Position numbers and translations under genes: made by a program
Assembly: GCA_038496445.1 (NCBI GenBank)
Contig: JALMLS010000195.1
Coordinates: 62,001 to 126,000, forward strand
Reading direction: 5' to 3'
Origin: Trichosphaerium sp. ATCC 40318
Taxonomy: Eukaryota; Discosea; Flabellinia; Trichosidae
Length of the DNA stretch: 64,000 nucleotides
Notes under the pieces: model-generated
What the model saw: only the letters and a program-made list of their open reading frames with translations
Databases searched by the model: none
Told to the model about the DNA's origin: nothing
In this document: positions 1 to 12,519 of the stretch, one piece after another
How the letters are laid out: each line of letters starts with the position of its first letter
Numbering within the stretch: the first letter of the stretch is position 1

Positions 1-1997
1 GATAATTTTACCTGTGATAAGATTCTTAAATGTGGGGACAGGCAACTACAACGTTTGAAGTGCTTGGTGTACACAACTAACAATGAAAATTGGGATGTGT
101 TCAGCAATTTACTAAATCAGTACTTTACATGTTTTATTTTTACAATTCTAACGTCCTAATTAAAGGTTGGTTCACTTGGAGATAAATACCAAAGATATGC
201 CAATCCACCAAAAATCAATGCTTGCTTCATTCCAAAAAATGTCAAACCTAAAGACACTTCAATTTTACTTGAATAACAGGGCTAGAGGTGGTTACAAATT
301 GATTCTACCACAAGTAACGTAAGTATATTCTTGGTTCACCCTTCACTCTAGTCTAAAGAATATTTAGAGCATTGAAGATTTCTGCTTGTGATCAAGCCAT
401 AATAGCACAGTTTACAGTACCTAATCTGACTGTACTCTCACTTTATAAAATTCGCAGTGATGCCTTGGTACAGGTGTGTTACTTTTACCCCACCATGGCG
501 TAACATCTAATACTGTTGTATCTCTAGGCATTTCCTGAGATCATTAACAAACTTAAAATATTGCAAGTAATACAAAGTCAACTACCAGAATGTATTGAAT
601 CGAATACACTTCAGATTTTTGACTGTGACTACTGTCCAGAGCTTGTACGCCACTACAAAGTCATACTGTTGTCTTCATACTTTAATAACTTTTACACAGA
701 AAAGGCTCTATGCGCCACACCTTAAACAAGTGTGTTTAAAGCATAAATTGCAAGTGTACTATCCAGAGCTTGAAATTGGTTCACTTACACCTTGTGGCTA
801 TACAAAGATTCGGTGGGGCGGAAGATACTATCCAAAAGATCCCAAAGAATTACTTACTTCATCTCTGAAAGTACTGCACTTGAAGTCACTAGTGTATGAT
901 GATGCACCCATTAGTGTTCTGTCATTGTCATCATTGGAAGTTATTTCATTACAAGATGGAGATGGCATTTATAATATCAAGAACTTCCCAACATTAAAGT
1001 ACCTTACTTTTGGCGGTTGTCCACTCAATGCTTGGAAGATATCTCATGATAAACTTGAGTACATTGAGAAAAAGAAAAAAGCTGACTCTGAAGATGCTCA
1101 CTGCCCAAACTTAACTTTTATAGATTGTCCTTTACTGGTATGTTAAACTCCTTTTATAAGTCTAATGGAAGCTATTTAGAAAGAGCTATATATTGAAAAA
1201 TCTGTATTTCCCGGCTTTTCACAGAGAACAAGAAATATAAGACATCTTGAGATCAAAAACATTTCTCACTTCAATTGCCGAGCAATCAAAAAAATGATGA
1301 AGCTTGAAACACTCATCATTGAAAGTGTTGATTGTGGTCATGAATTATACATTTCCAGTACAAGTCTCAAAACATTGAGTATGTAATTATTTCAATATTA
1401 TTGTTACTGACTTACACAACTTGTAGAGGTAAGATACTGTGACGCAGTGCATGTTGAGTTGAAAACACCTCTGTTATGCTTTCTATCTTTGACTAATTTA
1501 AACAATATTGAAACTATCACTTGGGGTAGTAAACCAATGTGTAATCTCAAGACAATATTGGTTGATTATACATATCTTGATGATCGATCATTTGAAGGAC
1601 CTTTTGATAACTTCCCGTTCCCTTCTTTATTGTTTTTGAGTCTATATTGCACAGCCACAACATCAGTGACATTGTCCAAGATTGAAAAGAATTGTCCTCA
1701 TATCAAAATGGTACAGTCGTAGTACACTGCTTATTTCACTCACAATACTTACAGATAAATTATTATCATTACAGTAGTACCAAAATGGATAAAGAAATTG
1801 AAGCAATCATCACACAGATAACAGGACAGAGGATATACCACGTGGCATCTAAAGACAAACCAAAAGCACCAATAGATCAACCATTATGCAAGAAAGCACA
1901 AGAGTATATGAAGATGTTGGACACCAACACTTGGACGCCATTTACACCTTTTAAAGAAAAAGAAATGGAGTATCAAGAATTTGACTTTGTAGAATAG
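1..1997 (+). CDS. leucine-rich repeat-like protein, 3' part of a spliced gene
   Basis: The coding region is open from the first base, so the 5' end lies outside the window. At least seven exons join in frame: one ends at 119 and the next starts at 166, later ones run about 722-1137 and 1225-1370, and the last ends at the stop before 1997. The protein is rich in irregular leucine repeats of the kind 'LKVLHLKSL' and 'LTFIDCPLL', as in LRR or FNIP-type F-box proteins. No F-box is visible because the N-terminus is missing. The tail (about 60 residues) is polar and repeat-free. An AATAAA polyadenylation-type signal lies about 20 nt after the stop. The leucine-rich fold is seen; a substrate-recruiting role is inference only. 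Confidence 0.7.
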
Positions 1998-2616
1998 GTG
2001 GCCTCTTTTGTTGTGTAGAATAAAGCACTGAATTATATTAACAGCTGGTTATGCTTAAAAACAAGCAAATGAATATGACTTCTTTGTTAGTGAACTTTAT
2101 GTTGTTTACATGTGAGTACAGAAACTAGAGCACAAAGAATTTACATCAGACAACTATTACCGCTCAATATAACTTGCTCACAAAACAGTTTTTGCAGTTA
2201 TCTCAGTAGAAAGAAATGTTGTTGTGGCACGCAAATTTGATGCTGTTAAGTGCTCCAACGATACTTTTCCCACTTTTTTCTGAAATTGAGGCAATTGTAA
2301 GTCTCTGTCAGTCGACCCCAACAATTAACTCAACTTGGAAAGTCAGTTGTTTAACATCACTTTATTTGGACTAGGTTTCATGTTACCAAACATGCTAGAC
2401 TACTGGCTTGGCATCTTGTAATGTAAACATTATTGGTACTCCGAAGCAATTACCATTTACCAGTTTTAAAAAGGAACGGATGCGCATTTGGATCTCATCC
2501 AATTTTGGCGCAGCCGTAATCAATAGCTTGATTATAACCAAGTTACTGCATAGTCTAGCATTTATCTGACAAATGTGGGTTTTATTTGTGAGAAGCTGTT
2601 TGTTTACAACAATGAT
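1998..2616. other. intergenic region between convergent genes
   Basis: About 620 nt separate the stop of the leucine-rich gene (+) from the stop of the amine oxidase (-). Apart from the AATAAA signal near 2020 I see no coding exon, repeat or RNA gene here; it should hold both 3' untranslated regions. Confidence 0.5.
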
Positions 2617-5381
2617 TTAGACATTTTCATCAATTATATTACCCTTATACCAGTATTGTTCAAGCCATGAAGGACGATCTATGTCATAGTACTTATGGAG
2701 AACTCTCTCAGCAGAAAGAAGTGATCCTTCAGCCCAACCTGTACAGAAGAGTTAAATCACGTGTTTGATAGAGTGGTAAGTTTGTGTACCTGGATAAGCA
2801 GATATGTCGCAGTTAACAATGAAAAGATCAGATGAACTTATAGGATGTATTGCATTATCTAACCACTGACCAGCTGGTACATCACTAGGTAGTACTTCAA
2901 TAGCATGAGGTCCATACCAATCAGATGTAGCCCAATTAGCATAAACAGCAACTGTTGGTTTTGACTAGAATAATTCTTAGAAACCAACATTCATAGTAAC
3001 ATTTCAAGTGTTCGTACAATAGTTCTACGTTCTTCTTCCGTAGTGAAAACTGCGGTACTTTTCAATACATTCTCATGAACCATATCTAAGAATAGCTTCT
3101 TTTGAACGTTGTCTGGGCGTATTACATTCAACATTGACGGCTCTCTGTAGCCCTGAGTCAATGGTTAGTATCAAACAATACCAATTTTCTTACAAGTGTC
3201 CCGTCAAGTGGAATAACACGTTTCTCAGTACCACCAAGTCGATAACTAGCTAGTAACCATCCGCTACAGTTCTTTCCTTGTGCATCACATGTCCCTTTAC
3301 CATCGTAAAGTCTAGTCTCACCAAGAAAATCTACCGTTCAATTAGTACTTGTGCCGTTGTTTGTGTTACAATTTTTAGTAGACAGTACCATCTGTAAATA
3401 TATCGCCGGAGAACTTTCCCTTGTTGAGCCAGAAAGCGTCCTCGTAGAAAGCATATATTTTTGAACCCAATACTTGATTTTGTACTGATTGCAGAGCCCT
3501 TTGTCCAATGCTATTGATTCCTATTTGTACAGTGAGTTTTCACACTGACATCAATAATGGTACATTACCTGCATTGTATAAATGACTTCTTGGGTCTAGT
3601 CTTGATAAAGCGTGTTTATTCATGTTAAGAATAAGACGCTTAGCTTTCACAACCTAACACACGTGTTAGGTTGACACCGGAAAAACGAGTGAAAACAGAA
3701 TTTCTAAATCTGGTTTACCCTTCCGTTTTTGAAATGGATTCTAAAGTAGTTTCTCCTCTTGAAGAAAGCGATCATATCATGATTATAAAACAAGTGTCCG
3801 CCAGCATCTTCATATTTGTCTTTCATTCTATTGACCCACGTTAAGAATCCTGGACGCCCTTCTTCATCAATAACTGCTCTTTCGCTTGCAACGTTACCAA
3901 CAGAATTCGCAGCACTCTACATCAATATGTTAGGTATTGCTACTTTTAATAACAAGACTAGAACCATGAACACTTACTCTGACATCAAACAGTGCGTTGT
4001 AGTACATTGGCTCTGCAAACAATGAATTACCAAGATCGCCATTACCGTTTATAACATCAGCAAGAGCACGTGCTTCAGCTGACATTCTTTCACCAATAAA
4101 GGTGTTAGCATCAATACTATTACCATCTACGTAGATATATCAGCAACCTCCAGCAGTCACTTGGGAAATAAAAGAAGAAAACAAGAAAGGAATAAAGTAA
4201 CTCAGGTTAGGAGTTAAGCTGGGTTTTTTGCTACAAGCTTACCTATCCTTACACCTCCAGGAAGTTGGATACCAGCAGCTCTCATGGCAGCTAGAGTATC
4301 TGAGTATGCAGTCCATCGTACTTTAGGATCAGGGTCTGTAAGTAAGGGTATATTTGCGTCTATTTGAGGGTACGCTGAAGCTATTATTTCAAATCCTATT
4401 AAGGGTTCTGCGTTTGGCAAGCCTTGTAGTTTTTTAGCAATGTTGAAGTTTTTTGGAAGTTTTTGTTGGGTGTTACCCAACTTTTTTATCATATCACGTG
4501 TGCTCGTAATAATTTTTTTTTAGTTAGTTTTGGGTACCTTGTCCATATTTTTCAGAATCACGAAGGAAATAAGGAACCTTGGATGAGTTTGAGAATAAAT
4601 CATCAGCAGATATTTCGTGGTTCCTATTTTGTTTTATCAGTAATTTCAAGAAAACCCAAGACAACTTTTTGCCTCTAGAATAAAAACAATAGCTATAGAC
4701 TGATTACGCTAATCTATAGATAATTTATGGCAATGATGGAAACTAAAGAGGAAAAGTTTAAAATGAATAGGTGTTGAAAATAAGAATATCTATATCAGCT
4801 TCCTCTCACCTCAGAACAAAATATGCGTCACCACCGGGACAATCTCCTGGATCACGTGGCCCGTTTAGTTCAAAATCAACGTTTGAGGTCTGGTAGCATC
4901 TTGTAGGAACCTCAAAAACGTCTTCAACAAGTGCTCTAGATAAAAATTACTACAAAGAGTTTTTTGGTTTAAAGTAGTCCATGCTGCAGACTTTCTTTTA
5001 TACGTACGTTGTCATAATATGCCTATGTGTACGGTATCTGTAAGCACCTAGCTCAAGAACAAATTCTTTAGAGATTTCTGGAACTTCATCATGACCTACA
5101 GGTCGTATACGCCCACCAATGCGATCTAACCCTTCAAAAATGGCAACACGGCCTGGTTTGCATCCGTTCTTAAATTCACCCGTTAACAACCGCCACCCAG
5201 AGTAAATACCTCCGGGACCTCCACCAATGATAACAGTATCGTAGAAGCGCCTAGAGGGGTAGTAGGGTTAAACAATCTGATAAGAGATAATTAAAAACCT
5301 TGGTATTCTCCGCGAAGATGATACTAGACACGTGTAGCTGCAAGTTAAAAGTAATAAGTAAATTGTAACGCTCGCTTGCAT
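2617..5381 (-). CDS. secreted FAD-dependent amine oxidase (flavin monoamine oxidase family)
   Basis: Spliced minus-strand gene. The start chosen gives a signal peptide beginning MQASVTIYLLLLTCSYTC. The next exon opens with the FAD-binding Rossmann motif FYDTVIIGGGPGGIYSGWRL and continues through a GLDRIGGRIRP segment, the usual second dinucleotide-binding element of this family. The C-terminus carries GWAEGSLLSAERVL, the typical end of the FAD domain, before the stop at 2617-2619. Family members oxidise primary amines or L-amino acids to aldehyde or keto acid, ammonia and hydrogen peroxide. The signal peptide points to the secretory route or outside the cell. Exons are about 70-250 nt with short introns. 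The substrate cannot be read from the sequence; L-amino-acid oxidase and polyamine oxidase are both possible. Confidence 0.85.
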
Positions 5382-5617
5382 TGCTTTAAAGGGTATACGT
5401 TTGTAGTAAATATGTTTATAACTCACATAATCATTGCGAGGTAAATGTGATTGTTTATATGAAAATATATCATTTTTAAGTGCTCTTTCTTTTTTTGCGT
5501 ATTGTCACGTGATAGAATTTTTGCAGTATTTTAAAATGAATGAAATAAATCTACAAATCATATTAAACCTTGTAAAGGGGTTCGGAGTTCGAACGCGTTT
5601 ATTGTACTTGCCGAAAA

Positions 5618-8600
5618 TTACAAAATTGTCATTGAGAAACGATATCTAGCATTTGCATCTTTTTCTACGAAAGGATACCACATTGGATAGTTTGTACCCC
5701 ATATATTATCCTCAAGTACGAAGTGAATACCACCTGATAAAGTAGGAGGGTTCACAACTGGAGTAGGGAAAGCACCTTGAAAGAAGCAAATTAACGAATA
5801 AAGTACTTTCGTAATTATCTACTAGGATAAGGTTATCTTCAGTGAACGTACTTAGTAAGCCTATTGAAACTAAAGGTGCGTCTGTTGATTCAAATTTAAG
5901 TCCTAGTTTATCTGTTTTGACCGTAACGCCAGACCATTGAGCGTGTAGATGCTGTGAAGCGTTTTTTACAACGTTTTCTAATGAGGTTTGGTGTTAACAA
6001 AGATTCCGTGTTGAGAGTTCCTCCTTACCAGCATTAACTTCGCTGAGAAGTTTACCGACAAAGACCTTCTCTGATTTATCAACAACCGGGTCGAAAGAGA
6101 AGAATAAACCTTCACCCATACGACAAGATGTTTTTTGAAACCTACAAACATTAAGTAAGGAATCCATTGTGAAAACATTTTTTCTTCAAAAAGGAAATTA
6201 AGTACCAATCTAGTGACCAACTAATCTCGTTTTCACTCACTTCAACTGTCGACCATAATGTCGCAGGACTTCCGTAACTATAGTATCGTTAGATACACAA
6301 ACACATGCAACATCTACTTACTAGGTAACTGCATCATGTGGCATGATCATAGGAACTAAAAACTCGCATGATGATTGTGTTTGTCTGAGGTAAATCTCGG
6401 ATGTTGAAGGAGACACAGTTTGATGTTTTGGGTTTCCTGCATCCATCCCTGGTTTACCGTAATCAAGGTATGCCCAGGTACACGTGGTATGAAAATCGCA
6501 GTTGATATATCCACTGAGGAAATCAGTAAAATCCTGAGTGGTGTATCCTTGATAAGCGAAAGAACCAAGAGTGTTTGATTGTGAAGCAATTTCGATGTTG
6601 GCGTTTTTTGAATCAACCAAATGAGACATTGCTTGGTTTACGGTTAGTTTGTCCTTATTTGTATTACATAGTTGCTGTACGTACCTCCTTGTTCGTTGAA
6701 ACCAACACTGAATCGGTTATTACCACAAGTATAAGTCTTGCCTACAAAATCGGATATCTTTGTGAATCCAATTGTTGAAGGTACACTTGCTTCGAGCTCA
6801 GAGAATGATCGCTTGATCTTGCTCGCAAGTGGATGATCTCCCAAAACCTTATTAAACAAAGCATTAGTACAGAAAGTACACACCCACAGACATTCAAAGA
6901 AATGGCCTTTGGATGATTCTTTTTTTTCATTGAAAAATAAAAACGTACTTCAATACCCTTGTATATATATTCACGCTGCTCAACCCAACCTATTTGTAGA
7001 TAAATAATGATACACAGTACCAAAGAAAAGGTTATTTTTAACTTCTGGGTGGTGCGTACTCTCAACTATGAGTTTGAAGTTTGGTTTAGTTAAGTTGCCG
7101 TGTAAGTCCTGGACAGACCACGTGGTGCTAAAGTATAATTTAAACAATAATTATCACTTCCGACAAGCAAATAGTTTAATCGTACGTGTCACGAAGGAAC
7201 GTCTTCACATCCATACCCCATGTATGCTACATAATTTAAACAATGTTCTTTGTTTTAGGTAAAACTGCCATTGAGAAAGGAGGGTTGAAAAAGTTGCAAT
7301 CAAAAACCAAATTAAACTTACCTCAGAACATTTGATAAGTAGTCTCATAAAGTTGTAGAACCTCTTGTCACTATAGTCACATTGTTTCGATGCTATGCAT
7401 GTTTCAATTTCCCGTTCAGCAGCTCTGAACTGAGCAGTCTTAAGAGGATCAGAACCAACTAAAGAAAAACACTTTAGAACTTCAATTTAAAACAAAAGAA
7501 AAGGTCTTCTTCGTACTGCCGTGAATCCATGTGTCTGCTATTTCTGTTGTAACAACAGGCAATAAATGAGTTGCACTCTTAAGCTCATTGACAAACTCTG
7601 TAAACGTTGACGCTTTGATTGTAGCATTTGGAAACTCTTGTTCAAGAGTGGTATAAACATCCAATACTTCCTTTGTATTTATAGCCGGACCACTATTATC
7701 ACCTCTCCAAGAAAGAGCGAGAGCATGATCGAAGCCATCAAAGTATACGCAATCCTTTAACGTGATACCGCCATAACCGCCAGGATGCCACATTGCTATA
7801 ATCTCTTGTTCTGCACTTGGCGGATTCCACATAAACACCTACAAGAGTTGGTTAACACTTCCTTTTTTTACTGCACGTGTTTGATACCTTTGGTACTACC
7901 GGTGGTGCAGCAGCTCCATTACATCCTACAGATACAGCATCAACGCCTACGGTCTTTAAAATCTAGATACATCAGTTAGAAGCGTAAATAACGAGTCGTT
8001 TAAGGTACGTCTATTGATCCAGCCGTTACTCCTGGAACATCTCTTTGCGATATCACTGTACTCCTTGGTATGCCAAACATATCATCCTGTGGTAAAGTAA
8101 TAAGAAATAAGGCGTACTTTAGAACGTACCAAGTCATGAACTAGCTTCACACCAAACTTTAACATCTCGGGAGAAAGAACAGATAATTCTCCGTTGAAAG
8201 GAAAAGCGTGGTAAGTAATATCACCTGTAAAAAAAATCACGTGGGTTGAACAACGTGATAATAACCTTCTTGCGGTACCTTGTTTGATAGTAGAAATAAA
8301 TGCATCTCTTTGTTCTTCGGTGGGGCAATGTAATTCTCCAGGGAAACTTCCATTTGTTGGACAATTTACGTACAAAGAAACTTGAACTGTGTTACTTTTT
8401 TCCACGTTATTGACATCTCTTCAAACGTACCAAGCCATGCTTGTGTCATCCAGACGTATCTACACGTGACGATTAAAATCGATTCAAAAACACTGTAAGG
8501 TAGACTTACCTATGCTTTGTAGTAGCACGCATCTCTTTTGCTATACTGCGAAGGACAATTAATTGATACCGAAAAATTTTTCGTTTTGTACGTTACTGCC

Positions 8601-8903
8601 TGAGGGAAATGATCATCGAAGTAAGAGTTTATGACATCAATAGCGAGACCCTCTATACTTGAATTAGGACCAAGGCGCACTTTTAAACTTAAAAATATGA
8701 TGACGTGCTCTGTGGGCTCACGTGCGCATTATAACCAGCGTCAAAGTGATTGGAAAACACTACGGGTAATAACATTAGCGACATGTGTATTACGCTCTGT
8801 ATGCCTTACCAACGTGTACGTATTTGATCTTAGTTGGATCTTGGGCGTATACGCTTTGTAGCAAAGCAACTACCACAACCACAGCTACGAAACAGCGAAA
8901 CAT
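5618..8903 (-). CDS. secreted DUF5054 family protein (glycosidase-like)
   Basis: Minus-strand gene with about ten exons. The N-terminus MFRCFVAVVVVVALLQSVYA is a clear signal peptide. After a 50-nt intron the mature protein begins KIKYVHVVFSNHFDAGYNAH, matching the conserved start of DUF5054 proteins, whose N-terminal domain resembles alpha-mannosidase-type glycoside hydrolases. Later exons carry 'IAMWHPGGYGGITL' (7.8 kb) and 'ETQNIKLCLLQ/GKPGMDAGNPKHQ' around 6.4-6.6 kb, and the protein ends NARYRFSMTIL. Length is about 750-800 residues. Acidic catalytic residues cannot be assigned safely by eye. It lies head-to-tail with the amine oxidase, 236 nt upstream of it, and both products are predicted secreted. 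The family call is firm; enzymatic activity and carbohydrate substrate are inference. Confidence 0.8.
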
Positions 8904-9070
8904 TGTTAACAGCTACACTCTGAATAGGAGTAACTTAACAAGGTATTGTACTGACTTACAATGCCTTAAGATATGAACAAAGGCGCCATGTTTGCCATGT
9001 ACTTTAGCTTCGATTTAATACTTTATTGAATACAAGAAGTGATTTTTTTAAAATGGGCAGTCAAGGTTGG

Positions 9071-11157
9071 CTAGCTTTTGCGAACTGTTGTGAAAGAAAG
9101 TTTTGTTTGTTTTTTATCATCAGATTTTTTTGCACGTTTCTTAGGTCTGCTTGCTTTCTTCTTTCCACCTGGGTTTTTCACAAGAGCCAAACACTTCTTG
9201 GTACCTTTTGAAACTGCCATTGTACCGAATTCTTCTTCAGAAACCCACTTGGCTTTAGCCTCATCCAAAGAATCTAAAAACAAACAATGAGCTAAGTCGA
9301 ACTAATATTCCTTGCTCGTATGCTACTTACGTGAATCTACTTCAACCTGTACATGTTCTACAAGTAATGTTTGTCGTATATGAGTGAATAGATGAGTGAG
9401 TGACCCAACATGACGACGCTTTGATACCGAAACTGTCATTTTCAAAGTAGATAGTTTTTGGTCGGCAATTTCCTTTTGTTTATCTGCACTAAACTCTTTT
9501 TCTCCTTCATGATCAACAGAAGCAAACTCCCAAAAAGAAGCTAAGTACATTAGAATACAACTTACATGAGTTTTAAACAAAAAAAGTAGAGAAAGAATAG
9601 AGTTATGTCTTACCAAGTAATCCTTTATCAGGTCTTTTTAGTAACAAGTATTCTTTTGTATCTTTGTTTTGGACTACAGCCACAACACTTGTTATTTTTT
9701 TTGCTTCCTTCTTTGGTTTTCCGATAGGATATTTGGTTACTTCATCCCCGCCTTTAGCGCTCTGCACAAAGCCATAAACAATCAGCAAAAATTAAAAGTA
9801 ATAAAACTTTATAAAAAAAGCGAAAACATCACTTACAGCCTCATGTGCACGGCAAATAGACCTCACTGGGCAAGCGCTACATCTCGGATTTTTAGTTGTA
9901 CATACAGTAGCTCCAAGTTCCATAACAGCCTTCAAAAAAAGTAAGAACTGAAGAATATTTTAAGAAAACACGAGCCTAATCCTCGTACTTGATTAAAGTC
10001 TCCTGGGTGCGTTTCAGGTACTAAATCCTCAGCAAGTTTCCAATGAAGTTTTGTAGCTTTTGTTTTTTCAATTTCAATTGCTCTCAATCGTGACAACACA
10101 CGTATAACATTACCATCTTCAGTATTGTTAACCCAACACAAAAAAACAAAGTACACAATGCGTGGTACATACCAACAACAGGAGTGCTCACACCATATAC
10201 AATAGATGCAACAGCGCCTAATAATTCATAAATCAAACGCAATGAGTACAAAAAATACATACCGGCTGTGTACTTGCCAATACCCGGAAGACTAAGTAAC
10301 TCACTTGGTGTTTTTGGCAAAATACCATTGTGCTCACTTACGAGTTTCTAGTTTTACCATTAGGCTATATGACATGATTGACAATATACATACCTTAGCG
10401 CATTCGTGTAAGAATCTAGCACGTCTATAATATCCTAAACCAGCCCATAATTCATTGACACGCTAAAAAACAAGAAATTGCTTTAAAAAAAGTAATAGAT
10501 GAAAAAAAATCAACTTACTGAAATGTCTGCCTCGGAGAGTTCTTTAGCTGTAGGAAATTCTTTCATCCACTTACGCCAGTACTCAATAACTGTAGCTACC
10601 CTTACGCATAATATTAGTACAAATAGTTCGAATTATGTGGTGCATGGTGAGTAAAGTATTTAGGGAAAAACTAAGAAATGTCTTTCAAGTGTCAAAGTGA
10701 CAACAAAATGTAGGATTGACACTTAGTCCCTATGTGATTTTTTTTCGCTTTTACGTACTGTGTTTGTTGCAACATAATCTCAGACACCAGAACGCCATAT
10801 GCGTGATCGTGTGTAATGTCCTCAACGCTGCAAAAAAATGTTGATTTAAAAAAGTACTTGTATGGAAGCGTACTCATGTGTTTCTTTGTATTTAGGCGAT
10901 GGGATGCGCCAAGGTAATTCTCGTTGAGTTTTATCGTACCACGTATTCAAATTCTTCCGTAAATCTTTTATTTCTTCAGTGGTGAAGTCATAGTCGCTAT
11001 GTAAAGTGTTTGACATGGTGTAAAACGAGAAATAGCGTAAATCAATTTATATGACGGTTACATACCCATTCGCAATATCCTCAATATCACCAACGCTCCC
11101 AGAGGTGCTTAGTTTACGTTTACGTTTTCTAGTCGCAGGTTTTTTTTTGGTAGCCAT
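9071..11157 (-). CDS. MUTYH: A/G-specific adenine DNA glycosylase (MutY/MUTYH)
   Basis: Removes adenine mispaired with 8-oxoguanine in base excision repair, in nucleus and mitochondria. Seen in order: a basic N-terminus (MATKKKPATRKRKRK), the helix EIMLQQTQ, VNELWAGLGYYRRARFLHEC, the helix-hairpin-helix LLSLPGIGKYTAG, the GNVIRVLSRL segment following the catalytic aspartate (DGNVIRV), and the iron-sulfur loop C-x6-C-x2-C-x5-C (VCTTKNPRCSACPVRSIC, near 9.84-9.9 kb). Then comes a NUDIX-like 8-oxoG recognition domain (VVAVVQNKDTKEYLLLKRP). The C-terminal tail is lysine-rich and ends with KQTKLSFTTV, resembling a PCNA-binding box. At least nine exons. The start is separated by only 94 nt from the start of the divergent cytidylyltransferase gene. 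Confidence 0.92.
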
Positions 11158-11251
11158 TGTCACAAAGCGTCTGTGAGCAAGTATAGTAAGCACTGTAAGC
11201 CTTGTTACAATTTCCCGCCTGTCACTCCTTAACGGCGACTTAAATTCAAAA
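11158..11251. promoter_or_regulatory. 94-nt divergent promoter region, MUTYH and cytidylyltransferase
   Basis: The two start codons face away from each other with only 94 nt between them, so both 5' untranslated regions and promoters must share or overlap this stretch. No TATA box is obvious. The regulatory role is inferred from gene arrangement, not from a recognised element. Confidence 0.5.
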
Positions 11252-12201
11252 ATGTACAAGACTGTCATGAAACAATGTAAACAGACGACTGAACATCAAA
11301 AGGTAGCGTTGGCGACCTCAGACAAACGGAATGATTGTAAAATTGTCTATGTTGAAGGTATTTTCGATATACCTCACTGGGGACATGCCAATGTCGTTCA
11401 AAACGCGAAAAATACATGCGCAGAATTTTTTGGCGTTAACACAACACAAGTCAAAGTTTTAGTAGGCGGCAAGTGTATTGTTGGCGTAAAATAAACAAAT
11501 AACGCCGTCCAGTAGCCGCAGATGTAAAAGCAATCACAGAATACAAGAGGCCTCCTGTTTATACTCTAGAAGAGAAAATCAAACAGCTTTCTAGCTTCAA
11601 AGGCACGTAGAGCGCAAAACACGCCTCACACAATTTTGTTTGGCAAAAACACTTTCGAAGTACATTGTCTCACATTTTAACGTTCAACGAGTATTACAAC
11701 GTCGAAAAGTATGTCGAAACGTCGTATCTTTTTTTTCTGACATTTTCATAAAATGTCTTCCAAAAAATTCTGTAAATGTCAAAAAAACTCGTGCCTGACA
11801 CATGTCGTTGTAAACCTCTCTTCTGGTCTAATAAATATTTAGATGTCTGGAAAGTTATAACAGCTCCAAAGTGTACAACAGAAGAGTTTATTAATCAGCA
11901 AGAGATAGACCTTGTTACAGCAGGAAGTGACTACGACGATATCGAAAGAGCAAAGATTTATTACGCCGATCCAATACGGTTAGGAATATTTAAAACATTC
12001 CCAAGAACAGAAGGCAAACAAAAGAATAAAAGCTGTATAGGTTGTTTCTGACTCATTTTTATAGGTGTCTCTACAACAGACATAATGCAACGTGTTGTTG
12101 ATGTTGTGGTGAGCAGTGTGTTACGTAAGTTACCTGAAGAAGATATAAAAAGTAAAGAAACTGTTGCAGCGTTCTTGGAGCTCACCAAGAAGTATTTTTA
12201 G
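11252..12201 (+). CDS. CTP:phosphocholine/phosphoethanolamine cytidylyltransferase, single-domain
   Basis: Makes CDP-choline or CDP-ethanolamine for the Kennedy pathway of phospholipid synthesis. Four exons: 11252-11468, 11513 to about 11600, about 11842-12013 and about 12065-12201. The catalytic signature is VYVEGIFDIPHWGHANV (HxGH as HWGH). After splicing come VLVGVAADVKAITEYKRPPV, TTEEFINQQEIDLVTAG and the conserved RTEGVSTTDIMQRVVD, which carries the nucleotide-binding RTEGxSTTD motif. All three introns begin GCAAGT, GCACGT or GCAAAC and end in AG. Only GC-AG splicing restores the conserved reading at each join. The product is about 210 residues with no C-terminal membrane-binding helix as in animal CCT and no second domain as in PCYT2, so the choline/ethanolamine preference is open. 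Confidence 0.82.
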
Positions 12202-12519
12202 ATCCAAAAAAAAAACAAATGTAAATAACCTTTGGAAGGTAGCACTAAATGTGTGGGTATCCCTAGCAACGTTGCTAGCATGGCTAAAACACCTTGTAAC
12301 AGACTACAAATCTATTAGTAACATTTTTCTTGCTTCAATAGTGTGAAGTAGTACATGGATGTGCTGGGTTTTTAGCGCAAATCTGTCACAGAAATAAGTA
12401 GGCATTGCTTGTTTTCTAGTGGCGTAATTCAGCATCGCTCATATTGATGTATATAAAGGATTAAGGCACAAAGACATTACTGCATCAGAGCAGTAGTCTG
12501 ATGCTTGTTTTTTGTTTGA
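12202..12519. other. intergenic region with a perfect 8-bp stem-loop near its right end
   Basis: Convergent gap between the cytidylyltransferase stop and the MORN_2 gene stop. A perfect inverted repeat GCATCAGA/TCTGATGC (12482-12489 and 12497-12504, 7-nt loop) sits 16 nt beyond the MORN_2 stop. No coding signal is visible in the remainder. Confidence 0.5.

Noticed and set aside
6356-6883. Overlapping open frames on both strands within 6.3-6.9 kb
   Set aside because: They are alternative frames over exons of the DUF5054 gene and show no family motifs.
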